Shown in pieces: positions 1-8,508 of a stretch of 18,626 nt of DNA (position 1 is the stretch's first letter; the number at the start of each line of letters is the position of its first letter). The notes below the pieces were generated by a model. It searched no databases, had not been told where the DNA came from, and worked only from the letters and a program-made list of their open reading frames with translations. The translations under genes were made by a program, and so were the position numbers. Origin of the DNA: UBA2330 sp035443185 (GTDB taxonomy: Bacteria > Bacteroidota > Ignavibacteria > Tepidaquicellales > Tepidaquicellaceae); NCBI GenBank assembly GCA_035443185.1, contig DAORRV010000072.1:1-18626 (forward strand), given 5' to 3'.

Positions 1-8
1 TCAAATTA

Positions 9-45
9 AAAAGCCGGAGATATTATCCCCGGCTTTTATTTTGTT
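9..45. terminator. Bidirectional intrinsic terminator
   Basis: A perfect 9-bp stem is formed by AAAAGCCGG at 9-17 and CCGGCTTTT at 29-37, with an 11-nt loop. The GC-rich core is flanked by A on the left and T on the right, so both strands carry a T tract after the hairpin. It would end transcripts entering from the left, and it would also end any leftward transcript. It separates purN from whatever lies before the window. Confidence 0.85.
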
Positions 46-60
46 AAAAACTCATTATAT

Positions 61-116
61 ATTAAAAATTGAAAATTGAACATTGAACTTTTTACATTAA
101 ACATTGAACATTAAAT
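61..116. repeat. Heptamer tandem repeat, consensus ATTGAAC
   Basis: The 56 bases split exactly into eight 7-mers: ATTAAAA, ATTGAAA, ATTGAAC, ATTGAAC, TTTTTAC, ATTAAAC, ATTGAAC and ATTAAAT. Seven fit ATTRAAH and one (89-95) is degenerate. The array lies just upstream of purN and may overlap its promoter. A related 7-nt periodic stretch occurs at 7873-7907. Short heptameric repeats in intergenic DNA are known from other bacteria such as cyanobacteria; any function here is unknown. Confidence 0.75.
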
Positions 117-126
117 TGTATATACT
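97..126 (+). promoter_or_regulatory. Possible sigma70-type promoter for purN
   Basis: TATACT at 121-126 resembles a -10 box. TTAAAC at 97-102, inside the heptamer array, is a weak -35 candidate 18 bp upstream. A start near 133 would give a leader of roughly 30 nt. The match is poor at -35 and the region is AT-rich, so this is only a candidate. If it is real, repeat-copy changes could alter the promoter. Confidence 0.25.
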
Positions 127-162
127 TTTTAAATTGATTAATTTGCATACAAAACAACAGAA

Positions 163-783
163 TTGAGAATTTGTGTGTTTGCTTCAGGTACAGGGACAAA
201 TTTTAAAGCTATACTTCTTTCCAGGAAACGAAATAAAATAAAATCCGATATTAATTTGCTGATCTCAAATAATTCTGATTGCGGTGCAGTTAAAATTGCT
301 AAAGAATCAGGAATTGATTTTAAGATCATTAACAGAAATTTTTATCCCGGATTATCTGATAAAAATTTTGATGATCTATTTTTAAAAGAGTTAAGAAAAA
401 GTAAAATAGATTTTATTGTTCTTGCAGGGTATATGAAATTATTAAACAAAGAAGTTTTAAGAAAATATAAAAACAGAATAATAAATATTCACCCTGCTTT
501 GCTTCCTTCATTCGGAGGAAAGGGAATGTATGGTGCAAATGTACATAGGGCTGTCATAGCAAGCGGAGCAAAGGTTTCCGGGATCACCATACATTTTGCA
601 GATGAGAAATATGATGAAGGGAAAATTATTTTTCAGAAATGTTGTGATGTGGATTTTGAAGATGATGAAAATTCTCTTTCTCAAAAGATCAGAAAACTTG
701 AGCATAAATTTTATCCGGAGATAATCCGAAAGTTTGAAGAAAAGAAAGTTTTAATTTTAAAAAATAAAGTGAAAGTAATTTAA
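163..783 (+). CDS. purN: Phosphoribosylglycinamide formyltransferase (PurN)
   Basis: PurN transfers a formyl group from 10-formyl-tetrahydrofolate to glycinamide ribonucleotide, the third step of IMP synthesis, in the cytoplasm. The 206-residue length is normal for the family. A glycine-rich phosphate-binding stretch, SGTGTNF, lies at residues 8-14. The catalytic region reads NIHPALLPSF, with N108 and H110. The active-site aspartate corresponds to D151 in the segment HFADEKYDEGK. The start is TTG: there is no nearby in-frame ATG, and MRICVFASG aligns with the usual family N-terminus. No clear Shine-Dalgarno sequence is visible. The gene ends one base before purH, so the two are almost certainly co-transcribed. 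The identification is secure; the start codon rests on homology. Confidence 0.95.
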   Translation: MRICVFASGTGTNFKAILLSRKRNKIKSDINLLISNNSDCGAVKIAKESGIDFKIINRNFYPGLSDKNFDDLFLKELRKSKIDFIVLAGYMKLLNKEVLRKYKNRIINIHPALLPSFGGKGMYGANVHRAVIASGAKVSGITIHFADEKYDEGKIIFQKCCDVDFEDDENSLSQKIRKLEHKFYPEIIRKFEEKKVLILKNKVKVI

Positions 784-784
784 G

Positions 785-2323
785 TTGATAAAAAGAGCAT
801 TGATAAGTGTATATGACAAGGAAGGAATAATTGAATTTGCTCAGGACTTGAGGAATGCAGAAGTTGAGATAATTTCTACCGGAGGTACATATAAACTGCT
901 TTCAGAAAATGGATTTGAAATTACAAAAGTGGAGGACATCACAGACTTTCCGGAAATATTGAACGGCAGAGTGAAGACCCTTCATCCGAAAATATTTGGT
1001 GGTATTCTCAGTGACAGAGGAAATGATGAACATAATTCAGATTCAGAAAAGCATGGTCTTGGAATGATAGACTTAGTAGTCGTGAATCTATATCCGTTCG
1101 AGGATACAGTCATGAAGGAAAATGTAACTGAAGAAGAAGCAGTTGAGCAGATCGACATCGGCGGTATTACTCTTATCCGTGCTGCTGCAAAAAATTTCAA
1201 ACATGTAAATGTAATTGTAAGCAAGTATCAGTATGAAGAGTACCTGAGAACATTTAAGCAAACCGGTAATAATATTCCTTTAGAGTATTCAAGAATGCTT
1301 GCGTACAAAGCTTTTAAAACGACATCGCATTATGATAATGAAATAAAAAATTATTATTATAAAAATATTTTCGATAAAGAAAGTGATTTTATAGATGTAC
1401 CTGATTTAAATTCATTTGAAAGTACCGGATTGAGATACGGAGAAAATCCACATCAGAAAGCAGTGCTGCTCAAAAATGATTTTGATGAGATATTTGAGGT
1501 TCTGCATGGCAAGGAGCTTTCCTACAATAATATACTGGATATAGACGCTGCTTATTCTTTAGTCAGTGATTTTAAAGATTCCGAACCTTTTTGCGGCATC
1601 ATAAAGCATGGAAATCCATGCGGATCTGCGGTTTCAGTGAATATTCAGGAGGCTTACAGAAAAGCTTTAGAAACAGATACGGTTTCACCCTTTGGCGGAA
1701 TTATTATTTTTAATCAAAAATTAGACTTTAAAACTTCAATAGATATTGATAAATTGTTCATTGAAATTATTTTAGCTCCGGATTTTGAAAATGAAGCACT
1801 TGATCTTTTAAAAAAGAAAAAGAACAGGCGTCTTATCAGGTTCAAATTTAAAAATGAAATTACAGAGTTTAGAAAAATTTCCGGTGGAGTTTTACTTCAG
1901 GGAAAAGATAATATATTTTCTGAAAACGGCAGATTGAATTTTGTTACAATCAAAAAGCCTGACAGAAAAGCAGAAGAAGATCTGATCTTTGCGGAGAAAA
2001 TTGCAAAGCATGTAAAATCAAATGCAGTTGTGTTTGTCAAAGATAAACGAACACTTGCAATTGGAGGTGGTCAGCCTTCGAGGATTGATTCGACCAGGAT
2101 TGCAGTGATGAAAGCAAAAGAATTTGATCTTGATCTTCAGGGAAGTGTCTGCGCTTCGGATGCATTTTTTCCATTTGCTGATGGACTTTTAGAAATTGCA
2201 AAAGCCGGTGCAAGTGCAGTAATACAGCCGGGCGGTTCTGTAAGAGATGAAGATATTATTAAAGCTGCTGACGAAAACGGAATCTCAATGGCTTTTACCG
2301 GGATAAGACATTTCAAACATTAA
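785..2323 (+). CDS. purH: Bifunctional AICAR transformylase/IMP cyclohydrolase (PurH)
   Basis: PurH carries out the last two steps of IMP synthesis: it formylates AICAR and then closes the ring. The N-terminal IMP cyclohydrolase domain (about residues 1-195, MGS-like fold) contains STGGT at 31-35 and GRVKTLHP at 61-68. The AICAR transformylase domain follows, with RYGENPHQ at 217-224, the catalytic Lys-His pair K274-H275 in KHGNPCGSA, SPFGG at 301-305, and GGGQPSRIDSTRIA at 427-440. It ends in TGIRHFKH, as the family usually does. The 512 residues compare with about 530 in E. coli. The start is TTG, one base after the purN stop, so translation is probably coupled. The 44 bp to mreB hold only a weak AT-only hairpin, so read-through into the mre genes is likely. 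Confidence 0.97.
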   Translation: MIKRALISVYDKEGIIEFAQDLRNAEVEIISTGGTYKLLSENGFEITKVEDITDFPEILNGRVKTLHPKIFGGILSDRGNDEHNSDSEKHGLGMIDLVVVNLYPFEDTVMKENVTEEEAVEQIDIGGITLIRAAAKNFKHVNVIVSKYQYEEYLRTFKQTGNNIPLEYSRMLAYKAFKTTSHYDNEIKNYYYKNIFDKESDFIDVPDLNSFESTGLRYGENPHQKAVLLKNDFDEIFEVLHGKELSYNNILDIDAAYSLVSDFKDSEPFCGIIKHGNPCGSAVSVNIQEAYRKALETDTVSPFGGIIIFNQKLDFKTSIDIDKLFIEIILAPDFENEALDLLKKKKNRRLIRFKFKNEITEFRKISGGVLLQGKDNIFSENGRLNFVTIKKPDRKAEEDLIFAEKIAKHVKSNAVVFVKDKRTLAIGGGQPSRIDSTRIAVMKAKEFDLDLQGSVCASDAFFPFADGLLEIAKAGASAVIQPGGSVRDEDIIKAADENGISMAFTGIRHFKH

Positions 2324-2367
2324 AAATTTTTTTTATAAAATTTAGATATATACTTAAGGATTATTAA

Positions 2368-3384
2368 ATGCCATTATTAGGAATGTTTTCCAATGATATA
2401 GCGATAGATCTGGGCACTGCAAATACACTGATCTATATGAAAGGTAAGGGAATAGTTTTAAATGAACCGTCAATTGTTACTTACGATGTAACTTCGAGAA
2501 AAATAATTGCAATCGGGGAAGAGTCAAAGAAAATGATGGGAAGAGTTCATAAAGAACTTAATACCATTCGCCCTATGAAAGACGGCGTGATAGCTGATTT
2601 TGAAATTGCCGAAGGTATGATAAAAGAATTTATTAAAAAAATAAGTTCGAGCTGGATGCCTTCCAGACGGATCGTTATCTGTGTACCAAGCGGAATTACT
2701 GAAGTAGAAAAACGTGCAGTGAGAGATACTGCCGAACATGCAGGGGCTAAAGAAGTTTATCTTATCTCTGAACCAATGGCTGCTGCTATCGGTATCGGAC
2801 TTGATGTGATGGCACCTTACGGTAACATGATAGTTGACATTGGTGGAGGAACAACAGAGATCGCTGTGATCGCATTGTCGGGAATCACGAACGGAACTTC
2901 GATCAGAATTGCAGGTGATGAACTTACAGATGCTATTATCAGATTTTTCAGAAATAATCATAACATACTTATCGGTGAAAGAACAGCCGAGGAAATCAAG
3001 TGTCAGGTCGGTTCTGTCATGCCTTTAAAAGAAGAAGTTATAATTGAAGTAAAAGGCAGAGACCTTGTTGCGGGTATTCCTAAGATCACAGAAGTAAGTT
3101 CTATCGAAATCAGAGAATCACTGAATGCACCGGTAAACCAAATGATTGAAGCAGTAAGAGTTGCTCTTGAGAAGACAGCACCTGAATTAGCTTCTGACCT
3201 TCTTGACAGGGGAATTTTTCTCACAGGTGGCGGTGCTTTGATAAAGGGACTTGATGAAAGAATTAAAATGGAAACAGGTGTGCCTGTTTACGTGGCTGAA
3301 GATCCACTGACCGCAGTTGCAAGAGGTACAGGAAAAGTCTTAGAGGATCTGGATTATTACAAAAAAGTTTTACTCAGAAGATAA
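2368..3384 (+). CDS. mreB: Rod-shape-determining protein MreB (actin-like)
   Basis: MreB is the bacterial actin that polymerises under the inner membrane and directs the wall-elongation complex. The 338 residues (E. coli about 347) carry all the nucleotide-binding elements: phosphate-1 loop DLGTANTLIY at 14-23, SEPMAAAIG at 134-142 with the predicted catalytic glutamate E135, phosphate-2 loop DIGGGTTE at 157-164, and adenosine motif LTGGGALIKG at 285-294. The short hydrophobic start (MPLLGMF) fits membrane attachment. An AAGGA ribosome-binding site at 2356-2360 lies 7 nt before the ATG, one of the few clear ones in the window. It heads the order mreB-mreC-mreD-mrdA-rodA. Only one mreB is seen here. 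Confidence 0.98.
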   Translation: MPLLGMFSNDIAIDLGTANTLIYMKGKGIVLNEPSIVTYDVTSRKIIAIGEESKKMMGRVHKELNTIRPMKDGVIADFEIAEGMIKEFIKKISSSWMPSRRIVICVPSGITEVEKRAVRDTAEHAGAKEVYLISEPMAAAIGIGLDVMAPYGNMIVDIGGGTTEIAVIALSGITNGTSIRIAGDELTDAIIRFFRNNHNILIGERTAEEIKCQVGSVMPLKEEVIIEVKGRDLVAGIPKITEVSSIEIRESLNAPVNQMIEAVRVALEKTAPELASDLLDRGIFLTGGGALIKGLDERIKMETGVPVYVAEDPLTAVARGTGKVLEDLDYYKKVLLRR

Positions 3385-3476
3385 AATAAAGTAACATCTC
3401 TGCTTCGATCTTATGTAATTTTGTAAATCACTTCTTATTTTAATATTGTAATATAGAAATTATTGAAAAGGTATAA

Positions 3477-4304
3477 ATGAAAACTATCGGTTTATTTTTA
3501 TTAAGCATAAAAGAATATCTGATTTTTTCGTTGGTCATAATAATTTCACTCATACTGATATTTTCAAATGACAATTCTCAGGTAAGATTTTTCAGAGCGA
3601 TAGCAGTTGGATTTATAGGGACGATACAGAGCGGGGTGTCAGCAGTACCTAATGTATTTGAGATACAAAAGGAAAATCAGTTTCTCAGAGAAAAAAATAT
3701 TGAACTGTCGAATAAGCTTTCCGAATTAAAAGAAGCTAAGCTGGAAAATATCCGGCTTACAAAGTTACTTGGTCTGAAAAACTCTAACATTTCCGGAATA
3801 ATAATCGCAAGCATAGTTAATAAATCACTTATACAGGCAAGAAATACTATCACTTTAAATGTCGGTGAATCTGACAGCATTAAAATAAATATGCCTGTAA
3901 TAACTGATGACGGGCTCGTCGGAAGGATAGTATCAACAAGTAAAAATTATTCTATAGCTCAGATCCTACTCAACAGGAATATGAATATTTCTGTAAAGGT
4001 GCAGCGAAGCAGGGTAGATGGTATTCTGAATTACGATGGATCTGAAAATGTTACGATCAGCAATATTGCCAAAAGTGCAGACGTAAAAGCTGGAGATGTT
4101 ATACTTACTTCTGAATATAGTAATTATTTTCCCGCAGGAATACCTGTCGGCATAGTAACCGAAGAAGGGAATCTTGATAATTTATTTAAAAAAGTAATCG
4201 TAAAACCTCTTGTGAATTTTACTTCGCTTGAGGAAGTATTTGTATTAAAGCGTTTACCGGAAAATGAAAGAGTAATGCTAGAAGAGTATTACTTACAAAA
4301 ATAA
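3477..4304 (+). CDS. mreC: Rod-shape-determining protein MreC
   Basis: MreC is the scaffold that links MreB to PBP2 and RodA in the periplasm. The 275 residues show a short cytoplasmic start, one membrane segment (about 14-30), a charged heptad-rich coiled coil (about 60-100), and the two-lobed beta domain. Family hallmarks are ITDDGLVGRIV at 142-152 and GDVILTS with FPAGIPVGIV at about 206-227. The ATG has an AAGG ribosome-binding site 5 nt upstream. The 92-bp gap from mreB is the largest inside the cluster. It contains TAATTTTG at 3416-3423, which fits the Bacteroidota -7 pattern TAnnTTTG but lacks a convincing -33 element, so a private promoter is unproven. Confidence 0.95.
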   Translation: MKTIGLFLLSIKEYLIFSLVIIISLILIFSNDNSQVRFFRAIAVGFIGTIQSGVSAVPNVFEIQKENQFLREKNIELSNKLSELKEAKLENIRLTKLLGLKNSNISGIIIASIVNKSLIQARNTITLNVGESDSIKINMPVITDDGLVGRIVSTSKNYSIAQILLNRNMNISVKVQRSRVDGILNYDGSENVTISNIAKSADVKAGDVILTSEYSNYFPAGIPVGIVTEEGNLDNLFKKVIVKPLVNFTSLEEVFVLKRLPENERVMLEEYYLQK

Positions 4305-4321
4305 GTTTAAATTGTACAGCA

Positions 4322-4822
4322 TTGTATTTTTCTGAGTATCTAAAGTTTGCAATTATATTTGCCGTCCTGATCATAATACAAGTCTCATTTGTTTGGCTGA
4401 TCTCAATTTCAAGCTATAACATTACTCCTGATCTTGTGATCATACTTGTAATATATATTGGATTTACAAGAGGGCATATAGCCGGAATGCTGTCAGGATT
4501 TTTTACCGGACTTACGCTTGATTTGCTGAGTGGATCTTTTATAGGACTTTCAGCATTGTCGTACAGCATCGCCGGATTTATTGCAGGATATTTTTATTTT
4601 CAGGAAAGTTCGAAAAGTACAGTTAAAAGATCAATGATCGGAATTATGTCACTCTGTACTGTTGTTGCTTACAGTATATTTTTCTGGATCTATTATCAGG
4701 GTTCTACAATTTCTTTTCCTGAAATCTTTATGAAATATGTTTTAACGACTACAATTTATACTCTGTTATTTGGAACAGCTTTTATTTTGTTTTCAAATGT
4801 AATCGAAACTCAAAAAAAATAA
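4322..4822 (+). CDS. mreD: Rod-shape-determining protein MreD
   Basis: MreD is an integral inner-membrane partner of MreC in the elongation complex. The 166 residues are almost entirely hydrophobic, with about five predicted membrane spans. They carry the typical motif GFFTGLTLDLLSG at 59-71 followed by GLSAL, where glycines and one aspartate sit inside the membrane. The start is TTG, 17 bp after the mreC stop, with no clear ribosome-binding site. The MYFSEYLKF beginning leads straight into the first span as expected. Sequence conservation in this family is low, so the call rests on hydropathy, the motif and the position between mreC and mrdA. Confidence 0.93.
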   Translation: MYFSEYLKFAIIFAVLIIIQVSFVWLISISSYNITPDLVIILVIYIGFTRGHIAGMLSGFFTGLTLDLLSGSFIGLSALSYSIAGFIAGYFYFQESSKSTVKRSMIGIMSLCTVVAYSIFFWIYYQGSTISFPEIFMKYVLTTTIYTLLFGTAFILFSNVIETQKK

Positions 4823-4835
4823 TTTTAATATACTA

Positions 4836-6629
4836 TTGGAACTAGAGAAACGGAAATATATAATTTATACTGTTTGTTTTACTATACTGGCTCTGTTTGT
4901 AGTAAGACTTGCATACCTTCAGTTATTCTCATCTGATGAACTCACAAAAGAATCAAATAAAAATTCTATAAAGACCATTACCATTACACCTCCCAGAGGA
5001 ATAATGTATGACAGAAATGGAAAAGTATTAGTTGACAATAAACCTTCTTACACTGTAACTATCACTCCAAATTCTTTTGACAAAAACAATCTTGCAGAAT
5101 TATCTTCAGTGCTTGAAATTTCTGCTGATACTCTTGAGATAATACTGAAGAGTATCAAAGGTACCAACAGATTCAATCCTGCAAAGATCAAGCGTGATGC
5201 AGACTTCAGAATTATTTCTTACATTGCTGAAAACAGAGACCGTCTCAACGGTGTTGATTATCAGGTGGAAGCCATCAGATTTTATCCCAATAATTTCTTT
5301 GGATCTCATGCATTTGGTTACTGTAATGAAATTTCACCCAAAAAACTGGAAGCACAGATGGGCGACTATTATAAACAAGGAGATATGATCGGTTCAAACG
5401 GACTTGAATCAAATTATGAAAATTATCTCAGAGGTGTCAAAGGTTACAAATTTATAACTGTAGATGTAAAGGGAAGAGAGCTCGGAGGTCTGAATGAAGG
5501 TAACAGTGACATACAGCCTGTCAATGGGTCTGATCTTATTCTTGGAATGGATAAAGATCTTCAGGAATATGCAGAGAAACTGATCAGCGGTAAACAGGGA
5601 GCGATCATAGCTGTTGATCCGAGGAACGGTGAGATACTTTGTTTTGTCTCGAAACCTGATTTTGATCTTTCAGCATTTGCAGGCAAGACTGATTCAAAAG
5701 TCTTTTCCAGTCTTCTTCAGGATCCTCAGAAACCATTATTCAACAGAGTGGTACAGACTAAATATCCGCCAGGCTCGACATGGAAAATGATGATGTCACT
5801 TGCAGCACTTGATGCGGGAATAATTACTACCACTTCCACAATAGCCTGTCCCGGATCTTTTACTTACGGAAACAGAAGTTTTGCAGATCATGGAGCTTAT
5901 GGTGCAATAAATGTTGTACGTGCTCTCGAGGTTTCAGCAAATGTTTTTTATTATAAACTCGGACTGCAGGTTGGAATTGATAATTATTATAAATATGGCA
6001 AGATGCTGGGGTTTGGAACAAAGACAGGTATAGATATTCCAAATGAAACAAATGGTTTGCTTCCTTCACGGGAATATTTTGACAAACGTTATGGTGAAAA
6101 TAAATGGACTCAGGGATTTCTAGTCAGTCTCGGAATCGGACAGGGTGAGCTTGGAGTATCACCGGTACAGATGGTTGCATATACTGCTGCGATTGCAATG
6201 AACGGACTTTACTGTCAGCCGCATTTTGTTTCAAAAGTAAGGAATGCTATGACAAATCAGGAAGACCCTGTTAGGTATGAACAGAAAAGAATTGACCTGC
6301 CATTAAAATATTACGAAGCTGTAAAAAAAGGAATGTATCTTGTGGTTAACGGAAACGGAACTGCAACGGCTATTAAATCGCCTTCTGTAGTTTTAAGCGG
6401 GAAGACCGGTACTGCACAGAATTCTTCCGGTAAAAACCATTCTTGGTTTGTCGGTTTTGCACCATATGATGATCCGAAGATTGCCATTTGTGTGCTTGGA
6501 GAATTTGAAGGCTGGGGATCTTCTTTCGGCGCGCCGACTGCAGGTGCTTTAATGTTAAAATATCTTGGAGTAGCAGGTGATGATCCGATAAATGATATTA
6601 AAATGGTTAATGACGGATCATATGATTAA
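4836..6629 (+). CDS. mrdA: Penicillin-binding protein 2 (peptidoglycan D,D-transpeptidase)
   Basis: PBP2 is the transpeptidase that crosslinks new peptidoglycan during cell elongation, working with RodA. The 597 residues begin with one membrane anchor (about 9-31). The non-catalytic dimerisation/pedestal domain follows, with PPRGIMYDRNGK at 52-63 and GSNGLESNYENYLRG at 186-200. The transpeptidase domain carries the three active-site motifs: S314-T-W-K317 (SxxK, catalytic serine), S367-A-N369 (SxN) and K523-T-G525 (KTG). The start is TTG, 13 bp after mreD. The alternative assignment, FtsI, is unlikely given the neighbours mreD and rodA and the absence of division genes. Confidence 0.96.
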   Translation: MELEKRKYIIYTVCFTILALFVVRLAYLQLFSSDELTKESNKNSIKTITITPPRGIMYDRNGKVLVDNKPSYTVTITPNSFDKNNLAELSSVLEISADTLEIILKSIKGTNRFNPAKIKRDADFRIISYIAENRDRLNGVDYQVEAIRFYPNNFFGSHAFGYCNEISPKKLEAQMGDYYKQGDMIGSNGLESNYENYLRGVKGYKFITVDVKGRELGGLNEGNSDIQPVNGSDLILGMDKDLQEYAEKLISGKQGAIIAVDPRNGEILCFVSKPDFDLSAFAGKTDSKVFSSLLQDPQKPLFNRVVQTKYPPGSTWKMMMSLAALDAGIITTTSTIACPGSFTYGNRSFADHGAYGAINVVRALEVSANVFYYKLGLQVGIDNYYKYGKMLGFGTKTGIDIPNETNGLLPSREYFDKRYGENKWTQGFLVSLGIGQGELGVSPVQMVAYTAAIAMNGLYCQPHFVSKVRNAMTNQEDPVRYEQKRIDLPLKYYEAVKKGMYLVVNGNGTATAIKSPSVVLSGKTGTAQNSSGKNHSWFVGFAPYDDPKIAICVLGEFEGWGSSFGAPTAGALMLKYLGVAGDDPINDIKMVNDGSYD

Positions 6630-6655
6630 TGAAATTATAATATTCCACAGTACAA

Positions 6656-7879
6656 ATGAATAAAGGATTATTTGAAAGATTCGACAGTCTTTTATTAATA
6701 GTCACAGTATTGGTAATCGGATGCGGTCTGACAGCTATATTCAGTGCTACATATACAAGCGGTTCAGATTATTTTACCAAACAGATTATATTTGCTATCA
6801 CAGGGATTGTCTTTATGATCCTCGTCAGCTATTTACCCCCCAGACATCTTGCTAAAGCTTCATACATAATTTATTTCCTGTCATTAATTCTGCTTGTACT
6901 TGTACTTTTTTTTGGAAAAAAAATATCCGGATCCAAAAGCTGGTTTAGTATCGGTAGCTTTGGAATACAACCTTCGGAGTTTGCAAAAATAGCAACAGTA
7001 CTTGCGCTTGCAAATTTTTTATCAAAATCAGAAGACGGTTTCAGAAATATAAACCGGCTGCCTGATTTTTTAAAAGCTGTCGCTATTGTTTTGTTACCGG
7101 TCGGTCTTATAATGAGACAGCCGGACATGGGAACATCGCTTGTGTTTTTATCAATGCTGCTTCCCATATTATTTTGGACAGGACTTTCACCATTCGCTTT
7201 GTTTTGTATCCTTTCACCTGCCATAGCTGTAACAGGTGCATTTTTGGGATTAAATTATTTTATTGTTTCGCTTGTAATTATAGGACTGATACTCCTTTTA
7301 TTTAAAAAAAATGTCATACTCTCAGCCGCTGCACTTGCCTTGAATTTCGTAATCGGATATTCTGTAGACATACTTTATAATAAACTTGCACCTTATCAGC
7401 AAGCGAGGATCAAAGGTGTATTTGATCCGGAAACAGATCCGCTCGGCAGCGGATATAATGTAATTCAGTCAAAAGTCGCGATCGGTTCGGGAGGACTTAC
7501 CGGCAAAGGATTTTTGCAGGGTACACAAACACAGCTTAAATTTATACCTGAGCAGTGGACGGATTTTATATACTGCATGATCGGAGAAGAATTTGGATTT
7601 ATTGGATCAGTTACAATACTTGTTTTGTATATGGTGATAATTTTAAAACTTGTAAGTAATGCGAACTTAACTAAAAATAATTTTCTAAGTGTAGCATGCA
7701 TTGGATTTGCTTCTATAATTTTATTCCATCTTGTGATCAATGTCGGTATGACAATTGGTATAATGCCTGTGATCGGAATTCCGCTTCCAATGATGAGCTA
7801 TGGAATTTCCTCACTCATCTCTTTTCTTGTTATGATTGGAATTGGAATGAGTGCTTACAGATACAGAAATCAATATTAA
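6656..7879 (+). CDS. rodA: Rod-shape SEDS glycosyltransferase RodA
   Basis: RodA is the SEDS-family peptidoglycan polymerase that pairs with PBP2 and uses lipid II. The 407 residues show about ten membrane spans. Conserved SEDS stretches are QPSEFAKI at 105-112, RQPDMGTSLVF at 154-164, and the long extracytoplasmic loop with FDPETDPLGSGYN at 256-268 and KVAIGSGGLTGKGF at 273-286. WTDFIY at 301-306 includes D303, the equivalent of the essential aspartate in characterised RodA proteins. GIPLPMMSYG at 374-383 is typical of the last spans. The ATG lies 26 bp after mrdA. FtsW is the paralogue to exclude; context favours RodA. Confidence 0.96.
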   Translation: MNKGLFERFDSLLLIVTVLVIGCGLTAIFSATYTSGSDYFTKQIIFAITGIVFMILVSYLPPRHLAKASYIIYFLSLILLVLVLFFGKKISGSKSWFSIGSFGIQPSEFAKIATVLALANFLSKSEDGFRNINRLPDFLKAVAIVLLPVGLIMRQPDMGTSLVFLSMLLPILFWTGLSPFALFCILSPAIAVTGAFLGLNYFIVSLVIIGLILLLFKKNVILSAAALALNFVIGYSVDILYNKLAPYQQARIKGVFDPETDPLGSGYNVIQSKVAIGSGGLTGKGFLQGTQTQLKFIPEQWTDFIYCMIGEEFGFIGSVTILVLYMVIILKLVSNANLTKNNFLSVACIGFASIILFHLVINVGMTIGIMPVIGIPLPMMSYGISSLISFLVMIGIGMSAYRYRNQY

Positions 7880-7907
7880 ATATTAAATTTTAAATATTAA
7901 ATTTTTT
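7873..7907. repeat. AT-only heptamer-type direct repeat at the rodA 3' end
   Basis: The stretch divides into 7-mers ATATTAA, ATATTAA, ATTTTAA, ATATTAA and ATTTTTT, and the first contains the rodA stop codon. A 16-nt unit starting at 7876 recurs at 7890, a 14-nt (two-heptamer) shift. It is followed by an AT-only imperfect inverted repeat up to about 7925. The period and composition resemble the array at 61-116, but AT-rich sequence gives such patterns more easily, so the relation is tentative. Confidence 0.5.
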
Positions 7908-7938
7908 AAGTTAAAAATTTTTTTAATTAGAAAAACAA

Positions 7939-8472
7939 ATGATATTATCAGACAAACAGATCCTTGAAGAAATAAAAAATAAAAATATTGTATTAAAACC
8001 TTATGACAGAAAATGTCTGGGTTCAAACAGTTATGACGTTCATCTGGGAGAATGGCTTGCTGTATATAAAGACGAAGTCCTTGATGCAAAGGCACATAAT
8101 AAAGTAAACTATTTTAAAATACCCAAAGAAGGTCACATTCTTCATCCGACCAAATTATATCTTGGCGTTACACTTGAATATACAGAGACATTTAAATACG
8201 TACCATTTCTAGAAGGAAAGTCCAGCATTGGCAGATTAGGAATTGACATTCATGCAACTGCCGGTAAAGGTGATGTTGGATTTAAAAATAACTGGACACT
8301 TGAGATCTCAGTAAAGCAGCCGGTTAAAATTTATGCAGGGATGCCGATTGGTCAGCTCATTTATTTTAAAGTGGAAGGTGATGTACTTGTGCCTTATAAT
8401 AAAAAACAAAGTGCCAAGTATAACAGGAAAACAAATAAGCCTGTCGAATCAATGATGTGGAAAAATTTTTAA
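7939..8472 (+). CDS. dcd: dCTP deaminase, possibly bifunctional dCTP deaminase/dUTPase
   Basis: Dcd-family enzymes are trimers that deaminate dCTP to dUTP, feeding dUMP and dTMP synthesis. Some also hydrolyse the product to dUMP. The 177 residues contain SNSYDVHLGEWL at 29-40, the nucleotide-binding loop EGKSSIGRLG at 92-101, and TAGKGDVGFKNNWTLE at 107-122 with the predicted catalytic E122. YNRKTNKP at 161-168 forms the C-terminal tail. The motif reads TAG..D.GF, as I recall for bifunctional archaeal and mycobacterial enzymes, rather than TAH.IDPGW of E. coli Dcd. Dual activity is therefore plausible but unproven. The ATG follows the AT repeat after rodA, with no strong ribosome-binding site. 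Confidence 0.9.
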   Translation: MILSDKQILEEIKNKNIVLKPYDRKCLGSNSYDVHLGEWLAVYKDEVLDAKAHNKVNYFKIPKEGHILHPTKLYLGVTLEYTETFKYVPFLEGKSSIGRLGIDIHATAGKGDVGFKNNWTLEISVKQPVKIYAGMPIGQLIYFKVEGDVLVPYNKKQSAKYNRKTNKPVESMMWKNF

Positions 8473-8508
8473 AAATAATTCTTAATAGATAATTATCAGT
8501 AATTTAAA

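Noticed and set aside
2324..2343. AAATTTT/AAAATTT hairpin between purH and mreB as a terminator
   Set aside because: It is an AT-only stem with no GC core, expected often in such AT-rich DNA, and too weak to call.
3416..3423. TAATTTTG matching the Bacteroidota -7 promoter pattern before mreC
   Set aside because: No -33 TTG/TTTG element sits about 20 bp upstream, and the pattern is common in AT-rich sequence.
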